Below, piece by piece: positions 1-7,609 of a stretch of DNA of 64,000 bases. The translations under genes and the position numbers were made by a program. Position 1 is the first letter of the stretch; the number at the start of each line of letters is the position of its first letter. The DNA is from Paracoccus laeviglucosivorans. GTDB lineage: Bacteria > Pseudomonadota > Alphaproteobacteria > Rhodobacterales > Rhodobacteraceae. The notes under the pieces are model-generated. The model worked only from the letters and a program-made list of their open reading frames with translations, did not search any database and was not told the origin of the DNA. Location: contig NZ_FXTK01000005.1 of NCBI RefSeq assembly GCF_900182695.1, forward strand, positions 239,435-303,434. Direction: 5' to 3'.

Positions 1-240
1 CAGAAACTCTAGCTTCTCGTGTCGAGTATCGAGAGCGATACGCTCGATTACTGCGTCGATGGTTTCCCGAGGCCCTTCCAAGACTTGGAAGAACAAATCT
101 TCCTCTCTATGGAGAAATCCCGTGATTCCTAACAGTTGGTTTTTCGTTCGCGCGTTCAGCAGCAGCTCGGTCTCAGCGTGGGTGTGCTCTTTGAGCTTAG
201 CTACGCTTCGATAAAGAACAGAGATCAGGTCGTGGCTCAA
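1..240 (-). CDS. BLUF-domain blue-light sensor, N-terminal part (runs off left edge)
   Basis: The reverse strand is open from a TTG at 240 to the window edge and gives the start of a BLUF domain, the flavin-binding photoreceptor fold known from AppA and BlrB. Visible hallmarks are Tyr10 (in SVLYRSVA), Asn34 (in NQLLGITG) and Gln52 (in FFQVLEGP). Their spacing (24 and 18 residues) matches Tyr21, Asn45 and Gln63 of AppA, the residues that contact the flavin. The text then continues in the family pattern (ETIDAVIERIALDTRHEKL). An in-frame stop lies two codons before the TTG and an AGGA sits 4 bases upstream, so this is probably the true start. The rest of the domain and any output domain lie outside the window. 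Known role: blue-light sensing through FAD; the output of this protein is unknown. Confidence 0.85.
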   Translation of the reverse strand, partial: MSHDLISVLYRSVAKLKEHTHAETELLLNARTKNQLLGITGFLHREEDLFFQVLEGPRETIDAVIERIALDTRHEKLEFL

Positions 241-366
241 GAGGTCCTACCGCTTGCGATAATTCGATCCCTCGTTTGCTAACTCAGGTTTTATCCGGGC
301 TTCAATAGCTTAACAGCCTCAGTCAGCTGACTGACAGTAAGGTAAGGTGGTTGCTTCCGCTACATG

Positions 367-401
367 GAAAAAACAACGAGCGGCCCACTTTCAAGGGCCG
401 C
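367..401 (-). terminator. Rho-independent terminator, reverse strand
   Basis: Bases 380-386 (GCGGCCC) pair perfectly with 395-401 (GGGCCGC) across an 8-base loop. On the reverse strand the stem is followed by a T-rich run ending in six T (about 367-379). It would end transcripts coming from the right, and it separates them from the BLUF gene. Confidence 0.65.
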
Positions 402-684
402 CCGCTGATAATCGCAAAACATCGAAGTTGCGAACCAACAACGAAGTACTGATAAAGCACTCTCAACATAAGGGTGTGGGTGTCATGTATCTGTCAAAAC
501 GGCAGAAATGAACCTGCCCTTTACGCCATGTTTGCGAGATGGCTCCTCTCTCCAAGGTGGAGTGATGGGAAGAGGAGCCCACCCTCGGCGCACACTTTCG
601 AGACATTTCCCCGAAGGCGACGCCAAGATAGCGCTGGGATGAGACCGGTCAAGGCACCGAGCAATTCGCTACACGCAACCCTGA
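402..684. other. Non-coding stretch with one long inverted repeat
   Basis: I see no convincing gene here. The short open frames have unnatural composition and no ribosome binding site. The only structure is a 9-bp perfect inverted repeat, GGCTCCTCT at 541-549 and AGAGGAGCC at 571-579, with a smaller CTCC/GGAG pair nested inside. No T-run flanks either side, so it does not look like a terminator. Confidence 0.5.
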
Positions 685-888
685 TCACCAATCAGCGAAA
701 CGCTGGGCGACAGTGCTGGCTGAGGAAGAGACGTGAACTGTAACGGTCTGTCCGCTTTCGTGCTTCAAGGTTACGATGCAATTCTTCTGCGCCAGATCCA
801 ACGCAAGTAGCGACCACGGAGGGCTGCTGTAGTATTCGGTGCGACCGGTTCTGGCATCCGTCAGAACCACGCGCTTTACCTGGGTCAT
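685..888 (-). CDS. Small hypothetical protein (67 aa)
   Basis: An open frame of 67 codons that reads like a real soluble protein: a basic, strand-forming start (MTQVKRVVLTDARTG), then two short strand-like stretches (NCIVTLKH, TVTVHVSS). Two ATGs are adjacent (889-891 and 886-888). AGGTGA abuts the first, so the second has slightly better spacing. I recognise no family. It is transcribed towards the terminator at 367-401, about 280 bases downstream. It could be spurious. Confidence 0.35.
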   Translation of the reverse strand: MTQVKRVVLTDARTGRTEYYSSPPWSLLALDLAQKNCIVTLKHESGQTVTVHVSSSASTVAQRFADW

Positions 889-1251
889 CATTCACCTGGG
901 GATTGTGGAAAGGTGAGCGCCTCCAGCGCTCGGATCGTCGCGTCATAGCTTGTCGCAGATTTAGGCGATAGCTCCTGTCGACGAAGATAGGATCCTAACT
1001 ACTTTGGCAGTTCCTCAGTCGGATACCTACTCGACGATAACTTGCCGGAAATGGCGAAGGTCCTCTCGCCGCGCGTGGCTTTCGGGCGAAGGGCTTAAAA
1101 CAAGGCACTGGATGATGGAACCCACGAGGGAGCGGAGGTTCCGGCGGGGTGCGCCCGTCAACGATCATGCACATCAACGCGCGATTCGAAAAACAGCCGG
1201 TCCGTCGCTTTCTCAGTTTGATCGATGATAGCGAGACGATGAGCAAACGAA
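889..1251. other. Intergenic stretch, nothing recognised
   Basis: Both strands carry short open frames (for example about 1004-1228 plus and 995-1246 minus). Their composition is Arg/Pro/Ser-rich, as random high-GC DNA gives, and none has a ribosome binding site. I see no RNA gene or repeat. The terminator of the next gene closes the stretch. Confidence 0.4.
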
Positions 1252-1277
1252 AGCCCCCGGCTCGAAAACCGGGGGCT
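1252..1277 (-). terminator. Rho-independent terminator of the acidic-protein gene
   Basis: AGCCCCCGG at 1252-1260 pairs perfectly with CCGGGGGCT at 1269-1277 across 8 bases. On the reverse strand it is followed by TTCGTTTG. It lies 23 bases past the stop of the minus-strand gene at 1300. Confidence 0.75.
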
Positions 1278-1299
1278 CAGACTAGCAGGTATGACGAAA

Positions 1300-1578
1300 T
1301 CAGCCGCGCTGTTCGCGCTGTTGGCGTTTCAGCTCGTCTTCGCGGCTGATCTCATGGGTCTCATCGCGAAGTCCACCCTCGTCGTCGTCGTCGAGGTCGT
1401 CGTCCGTGACTTCCCGATGCGACGCGTCGTCCTCATTATCGTCATCTTCCCGGTCGGGGAATTCCACTCCGGTGTCGCTGACCTCGTCTTCCTCGCGGGG
1501 CCGCTTCGTAAGGTCGTCAGGTTTCTGCGTCTGAGACTGGCTTTGAGACTGCCCGTAGCGATCGTTGTCGGTACCCAT
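1300..1578 (-). CDS. Highly acidic, Gln-rich small protein (92 aa)
   Basis: A 92-residue hydrophilic protein. Residues about 8-16 alternate Gln and Ser (QSQSQSQTQ). The middle and C-terminal half are dominated by Asp and Glu with a DDDLDDDDEGG run. The last 20 residues are mixed charged and Gln-rich. It has no membrane segment and is probably disordered. The start is the ATG at 1578, preceded by GGAGG with 7-base spacing; an upstream in-frame ATG would place the binding site inside the gene. It ends just before a strong terminator, so it is a complete single-gene unit. I recognise no family. Comparable acidic proteins in Rhodobacterales are uncharacterised. Confidence 0.6.
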   Translation of the reverse strand: MGTDNDRYGQSQSQSQTQKPDDLTKRPREEDEVSDTGVEFPDREDDDNEDDASHREVTDDDLDDDDEGGLRDETHEISREDELKRQQREQRG

Positions 1579-1696
1579 GCTGGGTCCTCCATATGACCTC
1601 GGACCATACCGAGGATTATCTTGATATGGTTGCTTCACGTGGCCAACGCACCCCGCTTCAACAAACATCAAGCCAGTCTTTGGTGCTGCCCGGCAG

Positions 1697-1740
1697 TCTA
1701 AAAAGTAGCCCCGCCACCGGACCTAAGACGATGGCGGGGC
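1697..1740 (-). terminator. Hairpin with reverse-strand T-run
   Basis: GCCCCGCCA at 1708-1716 pairs perfectly with TGGCGGGGC at 1732-1740 across 15 bases. On the reverse strand it is followed by TACTTTTTAGAC. No convincing minus-strand gene lies directly to its right, so its parent transcript is unclear; it may shield the acidic-protein gene from read-through. Confidence 0.5.
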
Positions 1741-1832
1741 GGTGCCCTCCCAGACACGCGTCCGCACAATCTATGCGGTAATTTTTTCATCGTCCATAGC
1801 GCCCGCAGCCTGCTTATTTTTTTGGAGGGACC

Positions 1833-2051
1833 ATGCCTAGGAGCCGGTTCAGCAACAACTTGCTTTTTAGTAGCTCTACTGTGCTTGCCTCAATCGCCGT
1901 CGCTTGGGCCCGCGGCTGCGCATTTCATGGCAGGCCCCCAGACGGGCAGTCGCTTATGCCGCCAAGCGCGTCTCGGACTGGAAAGTGGATTTGCCTTAGG
2001 GGATTTGATGCCCCTGCCGATGTTGTAGCCAATCGGGCAGGGGCTGCGTGA
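1833..2051 (+). CDS. Possible small exported or membrane protein (72 aa)
   Basis: The reading frame starts at an ATG with a strong GGAGGGA binding site 3 bases upstream. It begins MPRSRFSNN, then has a hydrophobic stretch at about residues 10-26 that could be a signal or membrane anchor. The rest is polar with no recognised motif. It sits just upstream of the phage lysis pair on the same strand and could be a third small phage gene. An 8-bp inverted repeat (2011-2018 with 2036-2043) lies in its 3' end. The amino acid make-up after residue 30 is not strongly protein-like, so this is tentative. Confidence 0.3.
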   Translation: MPRSRFSNNLLFSSSTVLASIAVAWARGCAFHGRPPDGQSLMPPSASRTGKWICLRGFDAPADVVANRAGAA

Positions 2052-2103
2052 CCCGCTAAAGTTACGCGTCCCCAACCTACTCCTCGATTTTCAATCTGTC
2101 TAC

Positions 2104-2130
2104 GGCCCGCCTCGCGCGGGCCTTTCGCAT
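2104..2130 (+). terminator. Terminator upstream of the lysis genes
   Basis: GGCCCGC at 2104-2110 pairs with GCGGGCC at 2116-2122 across CTCGC, followed by TTTCGCATTT. It lies about 12 bases before the ribosome binding site of the endolysin gene and may insulate that gene or attenuate read-through into it. Confidence 0.6.
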
Positions 2131-2141
2131 TTGGAGGATGC

Positions 2142-2972
2142 ATGTATCCCGCAGGATTTAAGGGCCGCACCCTGCGGCTCACTGATATCGACGTGGCGCG
2201 CGTGGGTCGCGTCATCGGCGTGGGCGAAGACGAAGTCCGCGCTGTCATGGAAGTCGAGACTCTCGGAGGCGGCTTCGACAAGCAGGGCCGCCCGAAGAAT
2301 CTATTCGAACCGCACCGGTTCTGGATCGAACTGGGGGAAGGGCCGAAGCGCACGGCAGCGGCGGAACAGGGGCTGGCTTATCCGAAATGGGGCACCCGCC
2401 CTTATCCAGCAGAAAGCTACACCCGGCTTGCGCTGGCCATGCGGATCGACACCAGCGCCGCGCTGCGGTCCTGCAGCTGGGGCCTCGGCCAGATCCTCGG
2501 CAGCAACCACAAAGCTGCCGGCTACCCGACCGTGGGCGATATGGTGGAAGCGTTTTGCGACAGTGAGCAAGCCCAGCTGGCCGCGATGATCGCATTTATC
2601 GAGGCAGAGGGGCTGGATGACGATCTGCGCCGTCACGACTGGTCTGGCTTTGCGCGCGGTTATAACGGAAGCGGCTATGCCAAGCACGGCTACCACACGC
2701 GGCTCCGGGATGCGTATGCGAAGTGGCAGGCCATCCCGGATGTGCTGGAGCCGTCCTATCCGAAGATCGGGCGCGGCTCGCGCAATGCGGCCGTCACGGT
2801 CGCCCAGTCCCGCTTGCTGGCCCTCGGCTTCGACCCGCGCGGTGTGGACGGCATTTTCGGTGGCGACACCGATGCCGCGACCAGAGCTTTCCAGAAATCT
2901 GTCGGCCTGAAGGCAGACGGCATCATCGGCCCCCTGACATGGGCGACCCTCATCCCGGAAATGGATACCTAA
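2142..2972 (+). CDS. Phage endolysin: N-acetylmuramidase plus peptidoglycan-binding domain
   Basis: A 276-residue cell-wall hydrolase. Residues about 25-200 match the N-acetylmuramidase family once called DUF3380: a VET-GGGF start with likely catalytic Glu39, then NLFEPHRFW, AALRSCSWGLGQI and the diagnostic HDWSGFARGYNGSGYAKHGY. Residues about 212-272 are a PG_binding_1 repeat (RLLALGFDPRGVDGIFG, RAFQKSVGLKADGIIGP). Known role: the family cleaves the glycan backbone of peptidoglycan during phage lysis. There is no signal peptide, so release should depend on a holin, and a holin-like gene follows one base later. The start has GGAGG 4 bases upstream. No capsid, tail or terminase gene is nearby, so this is a remnant or a cargo lysis module. 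Confidence 0.88.
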   Translation: MYPAGFKGRTLRLTDIDVARVGRVIGVGEDEVRAVMEVETLGGGFDKQGRPKNLFEPHRFWIELGEGPKRTAAAEQGLAYPKWGTRPYPAESYTRLALAMRIDTSAALRSCSWGLGQILGSNHKAAGYPTVGDMVEAFCDSEQAQLAAMIAFIEAEGLDDDLRRHDWSGFARGYNGSGYAKHGYHTRLRDAYAKWQAIPDVLEPSYPKIGRGSRNAAVTVAQSRLLALGFDPRGVDGIFGGDTDAATRAFQKSVGLKADGIIGPLTWATLIPEMDT

Positions 2973-2973
2973 G

Positions 2974-3366
2974 ATGCAAGAGATCATCACCAAGATCGTG
3001 GCGGAGCAAGCGGCTCTGCTGATCGTCGCGTTTGTGACCACGTCCCTCGGCGCTGCGGGCACGTTTGCCATGGCCCAGCTGGGCCGTCTGCTGGGCGAGC
3101 GGCGCGCGGATCTCCTTAACCACAAGCTCGGCGAGGCGATTTCGCGTGCCGCGGCTGAGGCCGCAAAGGCCGGTCTTACCGGGCAATCGGCAGAGGCGTG
3201 GATTGCGGATTATCTGCGCCAGACGATGGCAGGGACCGTGGCCAAGCTAAAAACCACGGATGCAGGGATCGCGAAACGCATATCCGCGCAGATGGCGCAG
3301 GACCAGCTGGCCAATGCGTTGACGCGGCCAGGGGTGCCCGTGCTGGATGCGGTTCGCCGTCCATAG
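2974..3366 (+). CDS. Putative phage holin (LLH-like)
   Basis: A 130-residue protein with one N-terminal membrane segment (about residues 13-36, ALLIVAFVTTSLGAAGTFAMAQL) followed by a charged, Ala-rich helical domain (AISRAAAEAAKAG, WIADYLRQTMAGTVAKL). This layout resembles the LLH-type phage holin family, and the gene follows the endolysin by one base as lysis cassettes do. Expected role (inference): form the membrane lesion that lets the muramidase reach the wall. The family match is by pattern only. A phage structural or spanin-like role cannot be excluded. Confidence 0.55.
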   Translation: MQEIITKIVAEQAALLIVAFVTTSLGAAGTFAMAQLGRLLGERRADLLNHKLGEAISRAAAEAAKAGLTGQSAEAWIADYLRQTMAGTVAKLKTTDAGIAKRISAQMAQDQLANALTRPGVPVLDAVRRP

Positions 3367-3535
3367 GTTTTGAAGGCCTTTAGCCAATCACTGGCTGAGT
3401 GGGGGCCAGAAAGCCCGACTGTCGTAGCCGGACAGGCAACTTGCCATGCCCGACCAACAACCAGAACACTCATTACGCGCCCCTTATGGACGCGCGCTGA
3501 TTGAATTTGAACCTGTCGGTTTAGGCAGGGCATAT
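3367..3535. other. Spacer after the lysis pair
   Basis: No gene is recognised here. Only a weak 5-bp hairpin (3382-3396) is visible before the strong terminator that closes the lysis unit. Confidence 0.4.
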
Positions 3536-3575
3536 GGCCCCCGTCTCGGTTGTCCCGAGGCGGGGGCCTTCTTCT
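3536..3575 (+). terminator. Strong terminator after the lysis genes
   Basis: A 14-bp stem (3536-3549 with 3555-3568, one wobble pair) with a short loop, followed by TTCTTCTCG on the plus strand. It closes the endolysin-holin unit and, by symmetry, may also act on minus-strand transcripts from 3685. Confidence 0.7.
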
Positions 3576-3684
3576 CGATTGGGAGTATGCCTGCGAGGGG
3601 TTTCATGAGGGAAAGCGTCCGCTCGTGGGACAAAGCGGCCATTCAAGAGAATTGGTCGTGCAGGCTTGCCTGTGTAGCAGCCTG

Positions 3685-4101
3685 CTAGGTCATAGGATGT
3701 TTTTGTCTCGATAATATCTCTGCGATCAACGGATCGGTATGATCCTTGACCGGATCGTCGGATCGGTCGCGCTTTCTGTGATATTCACCTGCATCGAATG
3801 CTAAGAATATTTCATAAAATGGCTCGGGCACCTTCGGGCCAGCTTCGCCTTCGAGCCACGCCCACCACAAATCGTTCATGATGCTGTCGCAGACTCGGTA
3901 GCTGAGGGCACCCGCAGCATATCTCTCGGCCACCATAAGAGCGAACAGGTTGTAAAACTGATGGTTCTGCAGATTGCCTGCCCACTCCTTGACTTGCGCA
4001 GGCACTATACGCTGGCGGGGATCGGCGCTCGCAATCTCTACCATCTCAGCCAACTGGCGTTCAAATGCCTGACTTTCCGATGAGTTGGTCGACACAGCCA
4101 A
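3685..4101 (-). CDS. Hypothetical protein (138 aa)
   Basis: An all-helical-looking soluble protein of 138 residues with an aromatic-rich core (NHQFYNLFALMVAERYAAG, NDLWWAWLEGEAG) and a charged C-terminal tail (HRKRDRSDDPVKDHTD). The start is a TTG at 4101; a strong AGGAGG lies 9 bases upstream and no better start fits. I recognise no family. It is on the same strand as the ATPase operon (4344-7219) but separated from it by 242 bases of higher-GC sequence, so it is probably a separate transcript. Confidence 0.6.
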   Translation of the reverse strand: MAVSTNSSESQAFERQLAEMVEIASADPRQRIVPAQVKEWAGNLQNHQFYNLFALMVAERYAAGALSYRVCDSIMNDLWWAWLEGEAGPKVPEPFYEIFLAFDAGEYHRKRDRSDDPVKDHTDPLIAEILSRQKHPMT

Positions 4102-4343
4102 GGATAAGCCCCTCCTTAAATAACCGCGGCACTTGTATGCAGTGGCGCGGACATTTCCTCACTTTAGACGCATCTCGTCAAGGTCCGGTATGGGCTCCGA
4201 ACTTCGAGACCGCCCTGCCACCGGTGGCGCGGGCGCGGTCGAGGATGGGACGAACTGACGTTCAGCGGCGACTTAGCGTCCGCCAGCCCAATTCGCCCAA
4301 TGCACTCATCGCATTATTACCAGGCTGGTGTCTTATGTCGGAA

Positions 4344-5375
4344 CTAGTGTCCATCGGCGATATACTCTTCCTTCTTTGGTCCTACGTTAGCCAGTTCTAT
4401 TTCTCCATCTTTAAGCAACCATGCCATTAGCCGGTAGCCCTCATGACGATCAGTTATATGCAAGCGTAAAGCAGTCGCTCCATCTCTCTCGCGAATACGG
4501 GCGCCTGAATTTAATGCGGCCGAACGGCGAAATACTGAGAAGTGTTCCGGCTGATTAATCGCCGCTACAATCTTCTTAAGCAGCGTGCTTGACAAATGTG
4601 AGCTTTGTCCAGCATTTGCTTTCAATGATTCGACAAATCTGGTGCCTACACTGAAGGGCGGGAGCTCAGAAAGATCTTTTCCTGATTGCTTCCAAGCTAC
4701 TCGAATAGCATCTTTTATTCCCTCCTGATTTGGTGCGTTGCACCAAATTGCTAATGGATCCTCATCCAACATAAAGTAACTTGGCGAACAAATGAATCTA
4801 ACTTCACTCTCAATCTCGCAGCCGTCCACAACACCGTCGCTCGCGGGGTCGACCATCTCCACCGAGATTTGCACGATAGCATCTTGAAATTCATGCCGTA
4901 GTGCTGGGATTGAATAGAGGAATTCGTATTCGTAAATGAGTGAGGAAAGCACGGATCGCGTTAAGCTTACCTCTGAAATGGAAGAAAAATCCTTATTCGC
5001 GTCAAACACTTCATCGGATGAATCTTCAAATATTACTTGAGCTAGGCAGTCAAACTCTTGCGGAATTGGAAGGCCGCTGTTGGATATAAGGAAGTTATTA
5101 ATTATCGACGCTACCAGACGAGGGTCAAATACATCCTGAAGTCCATGGTTTTCGAGAAGCGGCTTTATCCAGTGCTCAGTAGGAACGAGGCTCTGTTCAT
5201 AGAGTCTTTCAACGCTCAGATTGTCCATAACAACTTTAACTCCAGTGAGCTCGTGTGTGAGTAGCGACATTCCATTTATCAATGTCCTTTCCACATCAGC
5301 GGTCAGCGTGGAGTTGTTAATCAACCAAATCGCCGAGGGATCGGCGACAATGAAGCTGCTTCGAGCATCCGTCAT
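4344..5375 (-). CDS. Unknown partner of the DUF3696-type ATPase (343 aa)
   Basis: A 343-residue soluble protein. Its ATG overlaps the stop of the ATPase gene (ATGA), so the two are translationally coupled. The N-terminal ~100 residues (ADPSAIWLINNS...) are hydrophobic-core rich. The last ~60 residues carry a compact block with ATALRLHITDRHEGYRLMAW and DGEIELANVGPKKEEY that reads like a small conserved alpha/beta domain and could be the effector (inference). I recognise no named family and see no clear nuclease, TOPRIM or HEPN motif. The gene is as A+T-rich as its partner and unlike the surrounding DNA. The likely role is effector or accessory subunit of the ATPase, possibly in phage defence; function is not established. 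Confidence 0.75.
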   Translation of the reverse strand: MTDARSSFIVADPSAIWLINNSTLTADVERTLINGMSLLTHELTGVKVVMDNLSVERLYEQSLVPTEHWIKPLLENHGLQDVFDPRLVASIINNFLISNSGLPIPQEFDCLAQVIFEDSSDEVFDANKDFSSISEVSLTRSVLSSLIYEYEFLYSIPALRHEFQDAIVQISVEMVDPASDGVVDGCEIESEVRFICSPSYFMLDEDPLAIWCNAPNQEGIKDAIRVAWKQSGKDLSELPPFSVGTRFVESLKANAGQSSHLSSTLLKKIVAAINQPEHFSVFRRSAALNSGARIRERDGATALRLHITDRHEGYRLMAWLLKDGEIELANVGPKKEEYIADGH

Positions 5376-7219
5376 CCCTGATCGCTCTTCTCGCGGAGGC
5401 GCCGGGCCATTGCTGCTTTCAGAATATGCGCTGACTGCTTCTGTGATTGATCAAAAAAGTCATCTGGCCAATCAATGACAGCTCCATATTTGGAAAATTC
5501 TACTGGTCTTAATGTTGTGCAACCATCCGACTGAGAGAAAAAGTATGTTCTAAGTTTATTATTGAGTTTTTCACCGTCAGGCTCAGTGATTCTTAGGCGT
5601 AGTCTTTCGATAATGTGTTCACTGTGGGTCTCAATGATGAACTGCTGACCAAGTTCGATTGATACTGCAAAAAAATCTGCGAGCCTAGCTTGGACACGGG
5701 GGTGCAGGTGGAGTTCCGGTTGCTCAAGTAACATCAACGAACCTTCGGATGCGACTAGGCAACTAACCAATACGGGCAAGACCTGACTCAACCCCACACC
5801 TACATTAGTCAGGTCCCGAAAATCCCCATCGGGACTAGGTCGAACACGGATTTCGTGACCAAGCTTGCCTTTTTCTAATGTTTCAACGTCAGTTGCCACG
5901 CCGAGATACTGCAACCAAGCAGTCACCGCTTCTTTCAGCGAACACTCAATCCTAACTTTTTTTCCGTCATGAGCGAATTGTTTTGGATCAATCGTTATCA
6001 CCGATGCATCGCCATTTCGACTTAGTACGGCAGCAGTCCATTCGCCACGCGCACCCACATCGTCGGCCGCAGTTGTAAGTTGAAGAGCATAAAGTGGTTT
6101 AGGCTCACTCCGGAGCGGGCCGACATAATTAATGCCGAACCTAAAAAAATATTCGTTAGCTTCAGATATTTCTTGAAGCACTCCAGGCTCAGATCTGACG
6201 AGCGTCAGATCGGCAGGAAATGCTTCTTTCACTAGATTCGTTAAAGCTACTCTTTGCCCCCTGAGATCCTCAAGTATTTTCCTGCGCAAAGATATGTGTA
6301 TGCTTCTAAGTCGCTTGGAGTAGTCCGAGACCAGTGGACTGACACTGAGAGATTCGAGTGCCAGAGAAGCGGTTGTCGCTGCGTTTATGCTGGAGGAACC
6401 CGCAATCGCTGTTCGCCAAATTTCGGAAGCAACTGAGAATGCTGATTCAGGTATATAAACCTTAATCAGGCGCCTCCCTGTTTCTTCACCTAGAATGGCA
6501 TCCATAACAACCTGTGCATTGAATAGTCCACGGTCGAAGCGGACAAAGAGGTTGCTCGGCAAAAAATGCCGGGTGGCGCAACCGGCAACTTTTCCACCCT
6601 TGTAACGTTCGACTGCTGATAAAGACATCTCCTTGTCGATTTCTGTGACCACGTAAGCTGATGGGTTCAACGAACCATCTATCTGATGAGTGTTAATTTT
6701 TAGCTTCCGGCCCTTACCAGAAGATTTTCGAATACTGAGATAATTTTCGTGAATATTTCCAGTAAAATCCCGTGCCTGCGATCTCACTTTTGACACCGTC
6801 AGCGTCGGGTGTATATCTTCAACGGATCCTGAAATAGATTTCTTTCCGTCGGAAATTGAAAAGTCCGTTGCGATACTTTCCAATCCTTCCTCTACCGCAG
6901 AGTGATTTTGACCATCATAATCTGGAGAGAAGCTTTCCGCTATATCCCACCCGAACGAAATCTCTCTTTCAATTCCATTTGTAGCCGCTCGCTGATTCAG
7001 AATATCAGAAAATCCCCCAAGCTGTACAAGGGGACCATTCAAAGCAATGGGCCGCCCAGGCGAGGATGAATTCAATGTTTGCTTTATTAGCAGAATCGAC
7101 TGGATGATGGATGACTTTCCGGAGCTGTTTGCTCCACTAAAAATAGTCAGAGGAGAAAGCTCAATTTCATGCTCTCCAGAAAAACTTTTGAAGTTTTTTA
7201 CACGCCAGTTTTTTAACAT
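5372..7219 (-). CDS. AAA/ABC-type ATPase with DUF3696 C-terminus, putative defence ATPase
   Basis: A 615-residue SMC/OLD-like ATPase. It starts LKNWRVKNFKSFSGEHEIEL, typical of the AAA_15/RecF-like fold. Walker A is GANSSGKSS (29-37), the ABC-type signature NVGVGLSQ lies at about 472-479, Walker B LMLLEQPELHLHP at about 495-507, and the H-loop IIETHSEHI at about 527-535. The region after 560, with WPDDFF at 584-589, is the DUF3696 signature. Known: such ATPases often drive toxin-like partners in prokaryotic defence operons. Inferred: this one acts with the gene it overlaps by 4 bases. A perfect TTGACA promoter lies 50 bases upstream. The gene is visibly more A+T-rich than the genome, which suggests horizontal transfer. 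Confidence 0.9.
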   Translation of the reverse strand: MLKNWRVKNFKSFSGEHEIELSPLTIFSGANSSGKSSIIQSILLIKQTLNSSSPGRPIALNGPLVQLGGFSDILNQRAATNGIEREISFGWDIAESFSPDYDGQNHSAVEEGLESIATDFSISDGKKSISGSVEDIHPTLTVSKVRSQARDFTGNIHENYLSIRKSSGKGRKLKINTHQIDGSLNPSAYVVTEIDKEMSLSAVERYKGGKVAGCATRHFLPSNLFVRFDRGLFNAQVVMDAILGEETGRRLIKVYIPESAFSVASEIWRTAIAGSSSINAATTASLALESLSVSPLVSDYSKRLRSIHISLRRKILEDLRGQRVALTNLVKEAFPADLTLVRSEPGVLQEISEANEYFFRFGINYVGPLRSEPKPLYALQLTTAADDVGARGEWTAAVLSRNGDASVITIDPKQFAHDGKKVRIECSLKEAVTAWLQYLGVATDVETLEKGKLGHEIRVRPSPDGDFRDLTNVGVGLSQVLPVLVSCLVASEGSLMLLEQPELHLHPRVQARLADFFAVSIELGQQFIIETHSEHIIERLRLRITEPDGEKLNNKLRTYFFSQSDGCTTLRPVEFSKYGAVIDWPDDFFDQSQKQSAHILKAAMARRLREKSDQG

Positions 7220-7242
7220 TTTCAGCCTGCTGTAGACTTATA

Positions 7243-7277
7243 TTGAACATTGATATTTGGTTGAACACCTTTGTCAA
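7243..7277 (-). promoter_or_regulatory. Sigma70-type promoter with direct repeats for the ATPase operon
   Basis: On the reverse strand TTGACA (7277-7272) is followed by a 16-base spacer and TATCAA (7255-7250), about 24-30 bases before the ATG at 7219. The heptamer TGTTCAA occurs twice, 18 bases apart: plus-strand TTGAACA at 7261-7267 inside the spacer and at 7243-7249 just after the -10. That placement would suit a repressor, but no regulator gene is adjacent. Confidence 0.55.
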
Positions 7278-7609
7278 GATTACTAGAGCACTTAGCGTTT
7301 CGTGATCAAGAGCTTATTCGGAGAATCACGTTCGCTTGGGTTGCTCATGCTTGTGCAATATCCTTGAACTTGTGCCATACGATATCTGATCGATATAAGA
7401 GGCTAGCTCATGCAGCTTAGCTCACCATGAAGATGGCAGCTGGGTAGCAGGGTGCTGGAGGCTTTTCCCGTTGATTACTCTTACTAGTGAACGTCAGGTT
7501 TGGGGCTTTACGAGCCGCTCGACTGCGGCCCAGTGGTGGCCCCCAAGCGAACGGCAACGTGCAAAACGATCCTCGCAGATAAAAATCCTCGTCGCAGCGC
7601 GCAGTATCT
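7278..7609. other. Intergenic stretch left of the ATPase operon promoter
   Basis: Apart from the promoter at 7243-7277 I see no gene, RNA or repeat here. The plus-strand open frames starting near 7471 and 7500 run antisense to the membrane-protein gene and look spurious. Confidence 0.4.

Noticed and set aside
474..743. An 89-codon plus-strand open frame
   Set aside because: Trp/Arg/Ser-rich random-looking composition, no start signal, and it overlaps the more plausible minus-strand gene at 685-888.
1800..7300. A complete prophage or gene transfer agent
   Set aside because: Only two lysis genes are phage-like. No integrase, terminase, portal, capsid or tail gene is present.
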